Assembly: GCA_964453995.1 (NCBI GenBank)
Contig: CAYVQC010000010.1
Coordinates: forward strand, 28,441 to 92,440
Length of the DNA stretch: 64,000 nt
From: SKVR01 sp964453995
Lineage (GTDB): Bacteria; Bacteroidota; Bacteroidia; Bacteroidales; UBA7960
Reading direction: 5' to 3'
Below the pieces are notes generated by a model. It saw only the letters and a program-made list of their open reading frames with translations. It did not search any database and had not been told where the DNA came from. The position numbers and the translations under genes are program-made. Of the stretch, positions 53,171 to 62,714 are shown one piece after another; position 1 is the stretch's first letter, and every line of letters begins with the position of its first letter.

Positions 53171-55153
53171 ATGAAAGTAAAACAAGCCCTGATTATGATT
53201 TGCGCCATTCTTATGGCTTCATCAGTTCTGGCAGAATTACCCTTCACCTTTGGAACCATCAGTCCATCAGAGATGGAAATTGATTATTACCGGGAAAAAT
53301 ATCCTGGTGAATCGGCTGTTGTTATTGGGGATATAGGACACTGCAGAATGAGGCCCGACAGGAGATCGGGGTTTGTTCTTTTATTTGAACGGGTATTCAG
53401 AATCGTCATTCTTAATGAAGAAGGGCTTGAATTTGGAAATTTCTCAATACCTGTTTATGAATCACCCTGGCGAAGAGAAAAAATTCGTTCCTTTCGGGCC
53501 TATGTTTATAACATGAATGAAAATGAAGAAATACATACCATAAAAATCAAATCAAGGGACGGCCTGAATACCCAATTAAATGATCGGTATAAAGAAAAAA
53601 CATTTTCGCTTCCCAATATTAAGCCTGGCAGTGTTATCGAGATTCGATACACCCTGGAGTCATTTTTTATTTTCAACCTCAGAAACTGGTATTTCCAAAA
53701 CGTTATTCCTGTAGAATACAGTGAATTCAACCTGAACATGCACCCCTGGTTCAAGTATACAGCAAGATTCAAAGGATCATTTGACCTGGATGTAAACGAA
53801 CAGATCTATTCTACAGGAGCACAAAGGCTGAAGGATATTTTTCTTGGAGAAGGAAGAAATATCCGTTACCGTTGGGTGGCAAAAAACATAGCCCCATTAA
53901 AAGAAGAACCATATACTGACAATTTAAAAAACTACCTGGGACAGATATATTTCGAGATGACCAGCATTTATCCGCCCAACAAACCCGCTATACATTATTC
54001 CCCTTCCTGGTCGCATGCAGCACTTTACTTTTTGGAAAAGGCAAATTTTGGCGGGTACATCGAAGCTGCCGAAGATGCCTGCATGGATCATTTTCCACAG
54101 GATTCCATTAAGGAAAACGAAGAAGCTATTGCCTATGCGCTGAAAACCACTCATGATCAAATAAAATGGAATCACAACAGTTCAAATCTTACTTACAGTC
54201 ATCCCAAAGAAGTATTGGAAAGAGGGTTTGGCAATAGCGCAGAGATTAATCTATTCCTTGTAGCTGTTTTACGCAAGCTCGGGGTAGATGCATATCCCGT
54301 TGCCCTTAGCACTGTCAACAATGGTTCGCTATTCAGCGATTCTCCGACAATCTCCCAATGGAATTATATTGTGGCCATGGCAATGCTGCCCGACAGCACT
54401 CAGGTGCTGTTGGATGCAACAGTACCCAAACCCATTCCAGGCTATATTCCCTTAAGAGCACAAAATGGCCGAATGAGAATTATAGATCTGGAACGCAACG
54501 ATTGGGTGATGACATATGGCAGTGGCTCCGGTTATAACGAAATCAGAACATACAATCTGGCTCTTGACGATGGGGGCAATCTCACAGGTAATCTTGAGAT
54601 TCTTTTTGAAGATTATGCTGCATACCTGATGTTCCAGAGGCTTGAATTGGAAGCCGAACAAGAAATAGCAGATATGCTGGCCAGCCAGACCGGGGCAACC
54701 ATTAGCAATGTTGTCATTGAGAAGGTTGATACAGGCAATATCTGTGTGGCTGTGAAAGCCGACATGATTATTAATGGATATTGTCAAAAAATTGGAGAGG
54801 AAATGCTCATTCCGGCAATGCTTTTTGAAACCATCACTGAGAACCCCTTCTGGTCAGAGCAAAGATTATATCCGGTAAAATATCCCTATGCCAGCATCAT
54901 CAGTTATGCTGTCAACCTGGAAAAACCCAAAGGATTTAAAGTTACATATCTACCTGAAAGCAAAACATCTACATGGGGAGGGTTCCACTACAAATTTGAT
55001 TTTTCTGAAATAGGAAATACCATTAAAATTGAAGCAATAAGGCAAATTGCAACCAGAACCATTCACAGCAACCAGTACCCTTATTTTAAATCCCATATGG
55101 ACAAAATGATTGAGGATAATATTGATAACATAATACTAGCACCCATGGAATAA
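53171..55153 (+). CDS. DUF3857 protein 1, with degenerate transglutaminase site
   Basis: This 660-residue exported protein has a signal peptide (about 1-21) and DUF3857 (about 45-225). A transglutaminase-like fold (about 270-420) follows, in which the Cys of GYGDCKD is Ser (GFGNSAEIN near 352) and the His position is Tyr (QWNYIV). The Asp-containing VLLDAT strand is kept. It should be inactive as a cysteine enzyme. The C-terminal 200 residues are a beta-rich domain. About 63 bp separate it from a close paralogue. Likely periplasmic; role unknown. Confidence 0.85.
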   Translation: MKVKQALIMICAILMASSVLAELPFTFGTISPSEMEIDYYREKYPGESAVVIGDIGHCRMRPDRRSGFVLLFERVFRIVILNEEGLEFGNFSIPVYESPWRREKIRSFRAYVYNMNENEEIHTIKIKSRDGLNTQLNDRYKEKTFSLPNIKPGSVIEIRYTLESFFIFNLRNWYFQNVIPVEYSEFNLNMHPWFKYTARFKGSFDLDVNEQIYSTGAQRLKDIFLGEGRNIRYRWVAKNIAPLKEEPYTDNLKNYLGQIYFEMTSIYPPNKPAIHYSPSWSHAALYFLEKANFGGYIEAAEDACMDHFPQDSIKENEEAIAYALKTTHDQIKWNHNSSNLTYSHPKEVLERGFGNSAEINLFLVAVLRKLGVDAYPVALSTVNNGSLFSDSPTISQWNYIVAMAMLPDSTQVLLDATVPKPIPGYIPLRAQNGRMRIIDLERNDWVMTYGSGSGYNEIRTYNLALDDGGNLTGNLEILFEDYAAYLMFQRLELEAEQEIADMLASQTGATISNVVIEKVDTGNICVAVKADMIINGYCQKIGEEMLIPAMLFETITENPFWSEQRLYPVKYPYASIISYAVNLEKPKGFKVTYLPESKTSTWGGFHYKFDFSEIGNTIKIEAIRQIATRTIHSNQYPYFKSHMDKMIEDNIDNIILAPME

Positions 55154-55216
55154 ATTTATCTGAATTGCTCATATTCCTGGATATCTGACTATTATTAACC
55201 AAAACCCAAACCCAGA

Positions 55217-57229
55217 ATGAAAGCACATTTTTTTACCATCCTCACCTGCATAATGTTGTTATGCTCTTTTTCCACCTTTTCATCACCCTTCGATTTTGGA
55301 AAAATATCTGATGAGCAGATGGACCTTGATTATTACCAAAAAAAATACCCCGGTGCACCAGCGGTTGTTATTGGCGACATTGCTGACAGCAGGTTTGTTT
55401 ACAACAACTCCTCAGACAGGTTTCAGTTCCAGATGTTCCGGCAAACAAGGATTATGATCCTTAGCGAAGCAGGACTGGATTATGGCGATGTTCCCATACC
55501 ATACTATCAATCCCATGATGGAAAGGAAGAAATCAGCAAATTCAAGGGTTACGTTTATAATCTTGAAGGTAAAAAAACCAACAGGATCAAGGTAAGTTAC
55601 CGTGAAGCAAACACCAATGAGCTGGGCAACAACTGGAAGGAGATGATCATTCCGTTTCCTTCTGTAAAAGTAGGATCTGTTATTGAACTGAGATATGAGA
55701 TCACTTCAGACTACCTTTTTAACATGCGCTCATGGTTTTTCCAGCGGGAAATCCCGGTTGAATATAGTGAGTACCAGGTTAACCTGCCCTCATTTTTCAA
55801 TTACCTTGCCCGTTTCAATGGAAACTTTGAACTTGCAGTAAACGAAGAAAAAAAATCAGTAGAGAATTTTCGTGTCACTCAAAAAGTTTCCAACTATGGC
55901 CATATGATTGATGGACAGAGTTTCAATGTAAGGGCCAACAGCACACAATACAAGTGGGTGGCCAAAGACCTCCCCGCATTGAAAGAGGAACCCTTTACCG
56001 ACAATATCCGCAATTACATGGGGATGGTTTTCTTTGAAATGGTAAGTGAACAGTGGCCCGATAGGGAACCCATAAATTATACTACAACATGGGAAGATGT
56101 GTCGAAAAACATGTTGAAGAGGGAGGATTTTGGTGAATTTCTCAAGGAGGCAGAATTCAGTTCACGAAATTTTATTCCGGATCGCGAGCTCAAAACTCCT
56201 GATGAGATCATGGCGTGGGCCCTGGAGACGATCAACTCACAGATCAAATGGAATGGAGACGCCTCAAGATATGCGGATCAATCTCCTGATAAGCTTATAA
56301 AACAAGGTGTAGGCAACAGTGCCGAAATCAACCTTATGCTTGTGGCTTTATTGCGCAATCTCAATCTGAAGGCCTATCCAGTGGTATTGAGCACCATTAA
56401 CCACGGTGCCCTGTTTTCTGATTCACCCACCCTCTCCCAGTGGAACTACGTAGTGGCCCAGGTGCGCATTCCAGGCCGGCAGCCCATTCTTCTGGATGCA
56501 ACCACATTAAAACCCATTACCGGATATTTGCCTCCCCGGGCCATTAATGGTCGGGGCCGCGTCATTGATCATTCTATAAATCAATGGGTTGATTTGGAAA
56601 GCAAAATCAGTTTCAATGAAAATAAAGTATATGATCTTGAGCTGGATGAGCAGGGAAATCTGGCAGGTACCGCTACCATTCGTTGGGAAGACTATGGAGC
56701 ATACCTGAAATTACAGGATCTGGCCCAGGAAGAAAAAGATGAATTTGCAAAAGAGATTTCGTCGGATCTGGGGGTGAGTCTATCGGAAGTAGAACTACAA
56801 ACCTTTGAAGATGATACACTGGCACTTATTATGCAGGCCAGGGTCAATGCAACTGGCTTTGCCCAGGTGATAGGAAACGAAATGCTCCTCCCCGGACTTT
56901 TGTACGAAACCATGGAGGAGAATCCCCTGAAAACGGATCAACGGCAGTTCCCCGTAATGCTTCCCTACAAGCTCAATTCCAACATTACCTTTAACATTAA
57001 GCTTCCGGATGGTTTCTCTGCTGTTCACCTGCCCGAAAGAAAGGCTTCTTCTTTTCATAGGTTTGCCCATGATTTTGCATTTGAGCAAACAGACCAGGTC
57101 ATCACAATTACTGCTACTACACGAATAGGTAACCGTACCGTAAATCCAAACTATTATGCGGGTTTCAAAGCCTATATGGACAAGTATGTTATGGATACCA
57201 GTGATAATATCATTCTGAAAACAGATTAA
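55217..57229 (+). CDS. DUF3857 protein 2, with degenerate transglutaminase site
   Basis: This 670-residue paralogue of the gene before it has the same order of domains: signal peptide (about 1-22), DUF3857 (about 45-230), inactive transglutaminase fold (GVGNSAEIN near 365, QWNYVVAQ, ILLDAT) and C-terminal beta domain (from about 475). Similarity is plain along the entire length, for instance DYYQKKYPGAPAVVIGDI in both N-termini, so the pair arose by tandem duplication. Only 10 bp separate it from the third member. Confidence 0.85.
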   Translation: MKAHFFTILTCIMLLCSFSTFSSPFDFGKISDEQMDLDYYQKKYPGAPAVVIGDIADSRFVYNNSSDRFQFQMFRQTRIMILSEAGLDYGDVPIPYYQSHDGKEEISKFKGYVYNLEGKKTNRIKVSYREANTNELGNNWKEMIIPFPSVKVGSVIELRYEITSDYLFNMRSWFFQREIPVEYSEYQVNLPSFFNYLARFNGNFELAVNEEKKSVENFRVTQKVSNYGHMIDGQSFNVRANSTQYKWVAKDLPALKEEPFTDNIRNYMGMVFFEMVSEQWPDREPINYTTTWEDVSKNMLKREDFGEFLKEAEFSSRNFIPDRELKTPDEIMAWALETINSQIKWNGDASRYADQSPDKLIKQGVGNSAEINLMLVALLRNLNLKAYPVVLSTINHGALFSDSPTLSQWNYVVAQVRIPGRQPILLDATTLKPITGYLPPRAINGRGRVIDHSINQWVDLESKISFNENKVYDLELDEQGNLAGTATIRWEDYGAYLKLQDLAQEEKDEFAKEISSDLGVSLSEVELQTFEDDTLALIMQARVNATGFAQVIGNEMLLPGLLYETMEENPLKTDQRQFPVMLPYKLNSNITFNIKLPDGFSAVHLPERKASSFHRFAHDFAFEQTDQVITITATTRIGNRTVNPNYYAGFKAYMDKYVMDTSDNIILKTD

Positions 57230-57239
57230 TAAAAGCGCT

Positions 57240-59168
57240 ATGAAAATAAGTTTTTTCTTGTTGCTGACCTGTCTGGTTTGGTCTCCAGTGAAGGGCAACG
57301 TCCCGGAATATGCCATGGAACTTATTCCTGAAGAATTGCTAAAAAATGCAGTAGCAGTAATACGGGAGGATAGCCGCGAATATACCATTACTGGTAAAAG
57401 CAGAATGCAGATAAAACATAAGAGAGTAGTGACCATACTGGAAGCCAAAGGCTTACACTTTGCTGACATTACCTTGTACTACAATTCCTTTTCAAAAATA
57501 TCTCATCTGGAGGGAACCATGTATGACGGAAACGGGAATAAAATCAGAGACTTGCATAAAAAAGAGTTTGCCGACAGGAGTTATGTGGAGGGTTACACTG
57601 TTTATAATGACACCCGGGTGGTTGAAACAGATCTTTACAGCAACCAGTACCCTTTCACTATCGCATTTGAATATACCATCAACCAGTCAGTACAAATGTT
57701 AGACTTCATATGGAGACCTGTAGGCAACTTAGAAATTGCAATTGAAAAGGCCAGTATGTCTGTTAATGTACCTGACGATATAAGTTTCCGGTACAGAGGA
57801 ATAAACATGGATCAACCCGAACCGGAAGTAACACCCGGAAAGCGCAAGCGGATACGGTATTCATGGACAGTAGAAAACTACCCGGCTATAATCCGTGAAT
57901 CCTGGATGCCTCGGGCAAGACATATTGTACCATATGTGATGATTGGTCCCGAGGAGTTTGTCTACGGAGGGTATGACGGTTCTCTGGAGAGTTGGGAAAG
58001 CTTTGGAAAATGGATTAACAAACTCAATTCTGATCGCCAAAGTCTGGACCCATCAATCATAGATAAAATCCGGGAAATCACCTCACAAATACCCGATACC
58101 TTGCAAAAGATAAGGGCAGTATACCAGTATGTGCAGGCCAACACCCGCTATGTGGCAATCAGTCTGGGCATAGGTGGAATGCAGCCTTCGGCAGCAAGCG
58201 AGGTGCTGCAGCGAGGTTACGGCGATTGCAAGGACTTGTCCAATTATACCCTGGCATTGCTTCAGGCCATAGGAATTGAATCCTATTATACCCTGATACA
58301 AAGCGGATCTGAATTTCTGCCGGTACAAAGCGATTTTCCTTCCAACAGCTTCAACCATGCGATATTGTGCGTACCACTGGCAAACGACACCTTATGGCTG
58401 GAAACCACGGCACAAACCATTCCCGCAGGGTATATCGGCAGAAGCAACATGAACCGGTATGTATTGCTTGTAACACCGCAGAAAGGTATTCTTACCCGCA
58501 CTCCACCACTGGTAAGGGAACAAAATACAGTTGTCCAAAGTACAAATGCAAACCTCTCTTCATCAGGCGATATCAAGGTATCTATGCATAAAACCTTTGG
58601 AGAAACAGCCATCGAAGAGAGATTTTTTCTGCTCAACGCAGGGGAAGAACGTCAGAGGGACTGGTTTCTGGAAAACACAGGAATCAACCAGCTTTCCCTC
58701 GAAAAGGTCAGCTATGCATTGAACGAAAACAAGGGATTCAGCCTGACGGAAATTGCTGATTTTAAAGCATCTAACTATTCCCGAAAAGCTGGCAACCGCC
58801 TGATCCTGCAACCGTTGTTCATGCACTATACTATTAACCCACCGCTATCTTCCACTCCAAGGGTAAATGATTTTCAGATTTTCATGGGTTATATGCACGC
58901 CGATACTATTAACTGGCAATTACCCAGAGAATATACAATTACCCATTTGCCCGACAATATAATACTGGATACTCCTCATGGAGAATACAGACTGCTGTAC
59001 CATTACGACGAGCCAACTGCTACCCTGGTAGTAGAAAGGAGTTTTGCCTTAAAGCCAGGCATCTACAAAGCTGCTGAATTTGTTGATTTTACCGATTTCC
59101 TTACCACTGTATATCAAACCGATCGCAACAATATCATGCTCCAGGTAAAAGAGGGCAGTGTTTTCTAG
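57240..59168 (+). CDS. DUF3857 protein 3, with intact transglutaminase catalytic Cys and His
   Basis: This 642-residue protein has a signal peptide (about 1-19), DUF3857 (about 30-220) and a transglutaminase domain with Cys in GYGDCKDLSNYTLALLQA (near 326) and His in SFNHAILCV (near 371). The strand carrying the third acid reads LWLETTA, with Glu instead of Asp. The C-terminal domain (about 430-642) is beta-rich. It is more distant from the other two than they are from each other. Its stop overlaps the stop of the convergent DUF1343 gene within CTAG. Confidence 0.87.
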   Translation: MKISFFLLLTCLVWSPVKGNVPEYAMELIPEELLKNAVAVIREDSREYTITGKSRMQIKHKRVVTILEAKGLHFADITLYYNSFSKISHLEGTMYDGNGNKIRDLHKKEFADRSYVEGYTVYNDTRVVETDLYSNQYPFTIAFEYTINQSVQMLDFIWRPVGNLEIAIEKASMSVNVPDDISFRYRGINMDQPEPEVTPGKRKRIRYSWTVENYPAIIRESWMPRARHIVPYVMIGPEEFVYGGYDGSLESWESFGKWINKLNSDRQSLDPSIIDKIREITSQIPDTLQKIRAVYQYVQANTRYVAISLGIGGMQPSAASEVLQRGYGDCKDLSNYTLALLQAIGIESYYTLIQSGSEFLPVQSDFPSNSFNHAILCVPLANDTLWLETTAQTIPAGYIGRSNMNRYVLLVTPQKGILTRTPPLVREQNTVVQSTNANLSSSGDIKVSMHKTFGETAIEERFFLLNAGEERQRDWFLENTGINQLSLEKVSYALNENKGFSLTEIADFKASNYSRKAGNRLILQPLFMHYTINPPLSSTPRVNDFQIFMGYMHADTINWQLPREYTITHLPDNIILDTPHGEYRLLYHYDEPTATLVVERSFALKPGIYKAAEFVDFTDFLTTVYQTDRNNIMLQVKEGSVF

Positions 59169-60385
59169 GGCTGATCAGTATCGGGATAGATAAGATAGGG
59201 CTTTCTCATTTGCCTGAAAGCTTCCAGTCCCGATTGCCAGGTAGCCCTGATCTCATTTTCAGACCATCCTGCAATGATCTGCTGTTTCAGCTCATCAGTA
59301 CCAGCCAGCCGGCTGAAGAAGTTATTGAAGAATTCTTCCTTTTGGGGGAAATGGGCATAGACTTCCAGAAGCGGTCCGATATCAAAACGGGCTAAGGAAT
59401 GCAGTTGCTGAGGATTGTCGGTTCTCATATCCCTGCCAAAACAGCGGTTCCCTTTTTGGGGTGGATTGGGCGCGGCACTTCTACTTTCTGGTGTGAAGGT
59501 AAACGGAAAAAATTCAGGGGGTAATGCCGGATGCCCAAAAACCTGGAAGGGAAAATCAGTACCACGCCCCAGGCTTATTTCGGTACCTTCAAACATGCAT
59601 AGGCCGGGATACAACATGATGCTGGTCATATTGGGGAGGTTGGGAGAAGGTGCCACCGGCAGTTCATACCACATGTTGCGGTTATAGTTGGCAACAGGCA
59701 CAATATGGAGTTCACACACCAGGCCATCGCCCAGCCATCCCTGTCCATTCACCATTTGGGCATATTCAGCCACAGTCATGCCATGTACCAAAGGAATGGG
59801 ATGCAGCCCCACAAAAGAAGCGTGTTTCTCTTCCCTGATGGGACCATCAACATAATGTCCATTGGGATTGGGACGGTCGAGGATCAGCATAGGGATTCCC
59901 ATTCGGGCAGCCTCTTCCATCATATAGCTCATGGTAGAAATATAGGTGTAAAAACGGGCGCCCACATCCTGTATATCAAAAATAACCAGGTCAATACCCT
60001 CAAGATCTTTGGCTTCGGGCCGCCGATGTGCCCCGTAAAGGCTGATTACCGGCAAACCCGTTTGCACATCCACACCACTTTGCACTTGCTCGCCTGCAGC
60101 AGCCTGCCCGCGGAAGCCGTGCTCCGGGCTGAAGACTTTTTCCAGGGCAAATCCGGCATTGAGCAGTGAGTCTGCCAGGTGCACACCTGCAATCAGGGAG
60201 GAATGATTCCCCAACAGGGCCAGTTTTTTCCCCTCAAGCAGCGGGAAATATTTTTGGGTTTGCCATGCCCCGGGAAGAATGGCAACGGGTTCATCAGCCA
60301 TTCTTCTTTGCTGTCCGTTCATGTGCCCAGTGCATGACGAGGAAAGGATCATAAAAAAAAGGATCCAGCTAATGATTCTATCCAT
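59165..60385 (-). CDS. DUF1343 lipoprotein, NamZ-like exo-beta-N-acetylmuramidase
   Basis: This protein of about 406 residues begins at the ATG at 60385 (MDRIISWILFFMILSSSC, lipobox SSSC). It has the DUF1343/NamZ domain: LALLGNHSSL, FSPEHGFRG near 102, SLYGAHRRP, IFDIQDVGARFYTYISTMSYMMEEA, LDRPNPNGHYVDGP and LYPGLCMFEGTEIS, plus the C-terminal part QKGNRCFGRDM. Family members remove terminal N-acetylmuramic acid from peptidoglycan fragments. The lipid anchor suggests periplasmic wall recycling. Confidence 0.88.
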   Translation of the reverse strand: MDRIISWILFFMILSSSCTGHMNGQQRRMADEPVAILPGAWQTQKYFPLLEGKKLALLGNHSSLIAGVHLADSLLNAGFALEKVFSPEHGFRGQAAAGEQVQSGVDVQTGLPVISLYGAHRRPEAKDLEGIDLVIFDIQDVGARFYTYISTMSYMMEEAARMGIPMLILDRPNPNGHYVDGPIREEKHASFVGLHPIPLVHGMTVAEYAQMVNGQGWLGDGLVCELHIVPVANYNRNMWYELPVAPSPNLPNMTSIMLYPGLCMFEGTEISLGRGTDFPFQVFGHPALPPEFFPFTFTPESRSAAPNPPQKGNRCFGRDMRTDNPQQLHSLARFDIGPLLEVYAHFPQKEEFFNNFFSRLAGTDELKQQIIAGWSENEIRATWQSGLEAFRQMRKPYLIYPDTDQP

Positions 60386-60512
60386 GGTTGGTGAAATTAA
60401 AAATGTGATAAACAAAAAATTACCTTGGGAGCAGTCTTCCCACCATAAACAATGTAACCCGGCAATACCAAAATTACCGGGTCATATTTTTGTTAGAAAC
60501 CGAAATGCCTTT

Positions 60513-60647
60513 TCAGGCAATATCCTGCTGAACCTGTTCAGTGGCGGCGTCTCCGTAAGCAGGACACAATTCCTTCGATCTGCAACCGCTAAGGGTCATA
60601 GAAATTACCATTAGGGCAAAAACGGCATATACAATTCTCTTACGCAT
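60513..60647 (-). CDS. 44-residue lipoprotein with CPAY motif
   Basis: This short frame encodes MRKRIVYAVFALMVISMTLSGC..., a clear lipoprotein signal with lipobox LSGC, followed by only 22 residues including SKELCPAYGD. Small lipoproteins with a CPAY motif are widespread in Bacteroidota. Mature length is about 23 residues. The next feature on its 3' side is an inverted repeat ACCCGG/CCGGGT (60457-60482) that may end it. Function is unknown. Confidence 0.72.
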   Translation of the reverse strand: MRKRIVYAVFALMVISMTLSGCRSKELCPAYGDAATEQVQQDIA

Positions 60648-60780
60648 AAATATATAATTTGAAAGATAAATAATAGTCCTGACCATTTCAGGCGCGCCAG
60701 GTTTAAAAAATCACTCCTGAATGCACTTTACAAAAATAACAGAATTTTCCTATGACAAATTAGGTGATTAACGGAAACAT

Positions 60781-60833
60781 AAAAACCGCAGTATTTTGTT
60801 GTAGCAACTTCCATACTGCGGTTGGTTTGATCT
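60781..60833 (-). terminator. Terminator of the 83-residue protein gene
   Basis: AACCGCAGTAT (60784-60794) and ATACTGCGGTT (60823-60833) pair perfectly; on the minus strand a T-run follows. The loop is long (28 nt). Confidence 0.7.
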
Positions 60834-60849
60834 TCCGGAAAGCAAACCA

Positions 60850-61101
60850 TCAATTGATGATCATTGAATAGGGTGCATTGCTTCCGGGATTAAGCACTTT
60901 CAGTGCCTTGGAGTAGTTCATGATGTTGTTTACTACGTTATCCGAGGGCAAACTTTGAGGGATCTCAACATTACATTTTGCGAAGACTTTTTCCAGAATT
61001 TGCTCCATTTGTGTCTGTGTCAGATTTTTATTATCAACCATTTCTGCTAACAGATCCATAAGCATAGCCAAGTCATTTTCAAGGGTAAAGGGTTGTTTCA
61101 T
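60850..61101 (-). CDS. Small hypothetical protein, 83 residues
   Basis: The frame from ATG 61101 gives MKQPFTLENDLAMLMDLLAEMVDNKNLTQTQMEQILEKVF and then a short polar tail ending APYSMIIN. It is mostly helical, with no signal peptide or known motif. The terminator directly downstream supports a real gene. I do not recognise the family. Confidence 0.55.
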   Translation of the reverse strand: MKQPFTLENDLAMLMDLLAEMVDNKNLTQTQMEQILEKVFAKCNVEIPQSLPSDNVVNNIMNYSKALKVLNPGSNAPYSMIIN

Positions 61102-61472
61102 CAGCAAACTTTTTATTGAACCATAGTTTCGATTGAATAACGCTAGCGCGGATGATTTTATTTTGCAAAATTTTTATTAATACGAAAAAATTCCTTTAAG
61201 ACAGTGTGCTGATAAAGGAATCTGATGTTTTTGATTATTGTCTTTAAATAAGGCAATGCATTCAATCAGACACAGATTTTCTTCTGACACACTGCTTTTC
61301 TAAAAAAGAATCAGGCAACAGGATTTATAGGAGGTTTTTGGGGCGCCCTTCTTTTTAAGGGCAAAAATTAAACAGAAATCTCTTTCTATATGCTTTTGTA
61401 TAAATAGTGCAGGTTAAATTTGTATTTTTGCCTTCTTTACAAAGCTGTCAAATACAAAATAAAAACGATAAG
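61102..61472. other. Divergent intergenic region before sucC
   Basis: These 371 bp hold an inverted repeat GCCCTT/AAGGGC (61345-61362), a CAGTGTG/CACACTG pair about 90 bp apart, and the sucC promoter elements. No gene was seen. Confidence 0.5.
61415..61430 (+). promoter_or_regulatory. Two overlapping -7 elements before sucC
   Basis: TAAATTTG (61415-61422) and TATTTTTG (61423-61430) both match TAnnTTTG, 43-51 bp before the ATG. A TTTG at 61395-61398 may act as -33, with spacing off for either element. Confidence 0.5.
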
Positions 61473-62663
61473 ATGAACTTACACGAATATCAGGGCAAAT
61501 CCCTTTTGAAACGATACGGTGTACCTGTTCCTGAAGGAATTATGGTAAATAGCGTTGCTGACGCATTGGAAGCAGCCAAAAAGCTCAAAGAGATTACCGG
61601 AAATGATGTATGTGCTGTGAAAGCCCAGATCCATGCCGGCGGCCGCGGAAAAGGCGGTGGAGTAAAAATTGCGAAATCTCTTGATGATGTAAAAACCCAT
61701 GCCGGCAATATTTTGGGCATGCAACTGGTAACCCCGCAAACGGGCCCCCAGGGAAAAACTGTTCATAAATTGCTGATTGAGCAAAACATTTATTACCCCG
61801 GCCCCTCCGATCCCAGTGAAATTTACATGAGCATCCTGCTCAACCGTGCCACCTCCCGCAATATGATCATGTATTCACCCCGCGGCGGTATGGACATTGA
61901 AGCCGTTGCAGAAGAAACCCCAGAAGCCATTTTCACCGAAGAGATCGATCCAAAAACAGGGGTAATGCCCTACCAGTGCAGGCGCATTGCTTTCAACCTG
62001 GGCCTTTCGGGCGATGCATTTAAAAGTATGGTAAAATTTATCCCCCTGCTCTACAATGCCTATACAAAAATCGATTGTACCCTCTTGGAGATTAACCCTC
62101 TGTTCAAAACTGCCGACGACAAAATACTGGTGGCTGACACCAAAATGAGTATTGATGGTAATTCTCTCTTCCGCCACGCCGACATCCTCGAGATGCGCGA
62201 TCTTCTGGAAGAAGACCCCATGGAAGTAGAAGCCGGCAAATACGATCTTAACTATGTAAAACTTGACGGTAATGTGGGTTGCATGGTCAATGGCGCAGGG
62301 CTGGCTATGGCCACCATGGATATCATCAAACTCTCGGGCGGCGATCCGGCCAACTTCCTCGATGTGGGAGGTTCGGCCAATGCAAAACGGGTGGAAGAAG
62401 CCTTCCGGATTATCCTGAAAGACCCCAATGTAAAAGCCATTTTGGTAAATATTTTTGGCGGAATTGTCAGGTGCGACCGCGTGGCCCAGGGTATTGTTGA
62501 TGCCTATAAAAACATTGGCGAGATCAATATCCCCATCATTGTAAGACTGCAGGGCACCAATGCCGAAGAAGCCAAGAAGATCATCGATGAGTCGGGATTG
62601 AAGGTAAAATCAGCCATCCTGCTCAAGGAAGCAGCACAACTGGTTACCGAAGTATTGTCCTGA
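61473..62663 (+). CDS. sucC: Succinate-CoA ligase (ADP-forming), beta subunit
   Basis: This 396-residue subunit starts at the ATG at 61473 (MNLHEYQGKSLLKRYGVPVPEG). It has the ATP-grasp domain (about 1-240; KAQIHAGGRGKGGGVK, LEINPLFKT) and a CoA-ligase domain (about 245-396; NGAGLAMATMDIIK, NIFGGIVRCDRVA). It converts succinyl-CoA to succinate with ATP formation in the TCA cycle, with SucD as partner. SucD is not adjacent here; gcvT follows instead after 51 bp. Confidence 0.95.
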   Translation: MNLHEYQGKSLLKRYGVPVPEGIMVNSVADALEAAKKLKEITGNDVCAVKAQIHAGGRGKGGGVKIAKSLDDVKTHAGNILGMQLVTPQTGPQGKTVHKLLIEQNIYYPGPSDPSEIYMSILLNRATSRNMIMYSPRGGMDIEAVAEETPEAIFTEEIDPKTGVMPYQCRRIAFNLGLSGDAFKSMVKFIPLLYNAYTKIDCTLLEINPLFKTADDKILVADTKMSIDGNSLFRHADILEMRDLLEEDPMEVEAGKYDLNYVKLDGNVGCMVNGAGLAMATMDIIKLSGGDPANFLDVGGSANAKRVEEAFRIILKDPNVKAILVNIFGGIVRCDRVAQGIVDAYKNIGEINIPIIVRLQGTNAEEAKKIIDESGLKVKSAILLKEAAQLVTEVLS

Positions 62664-62714
62664 ACAAATCAACGATTCAACAATTCAACCCTAAACGATT
62701 CAACAAAAAAAATA

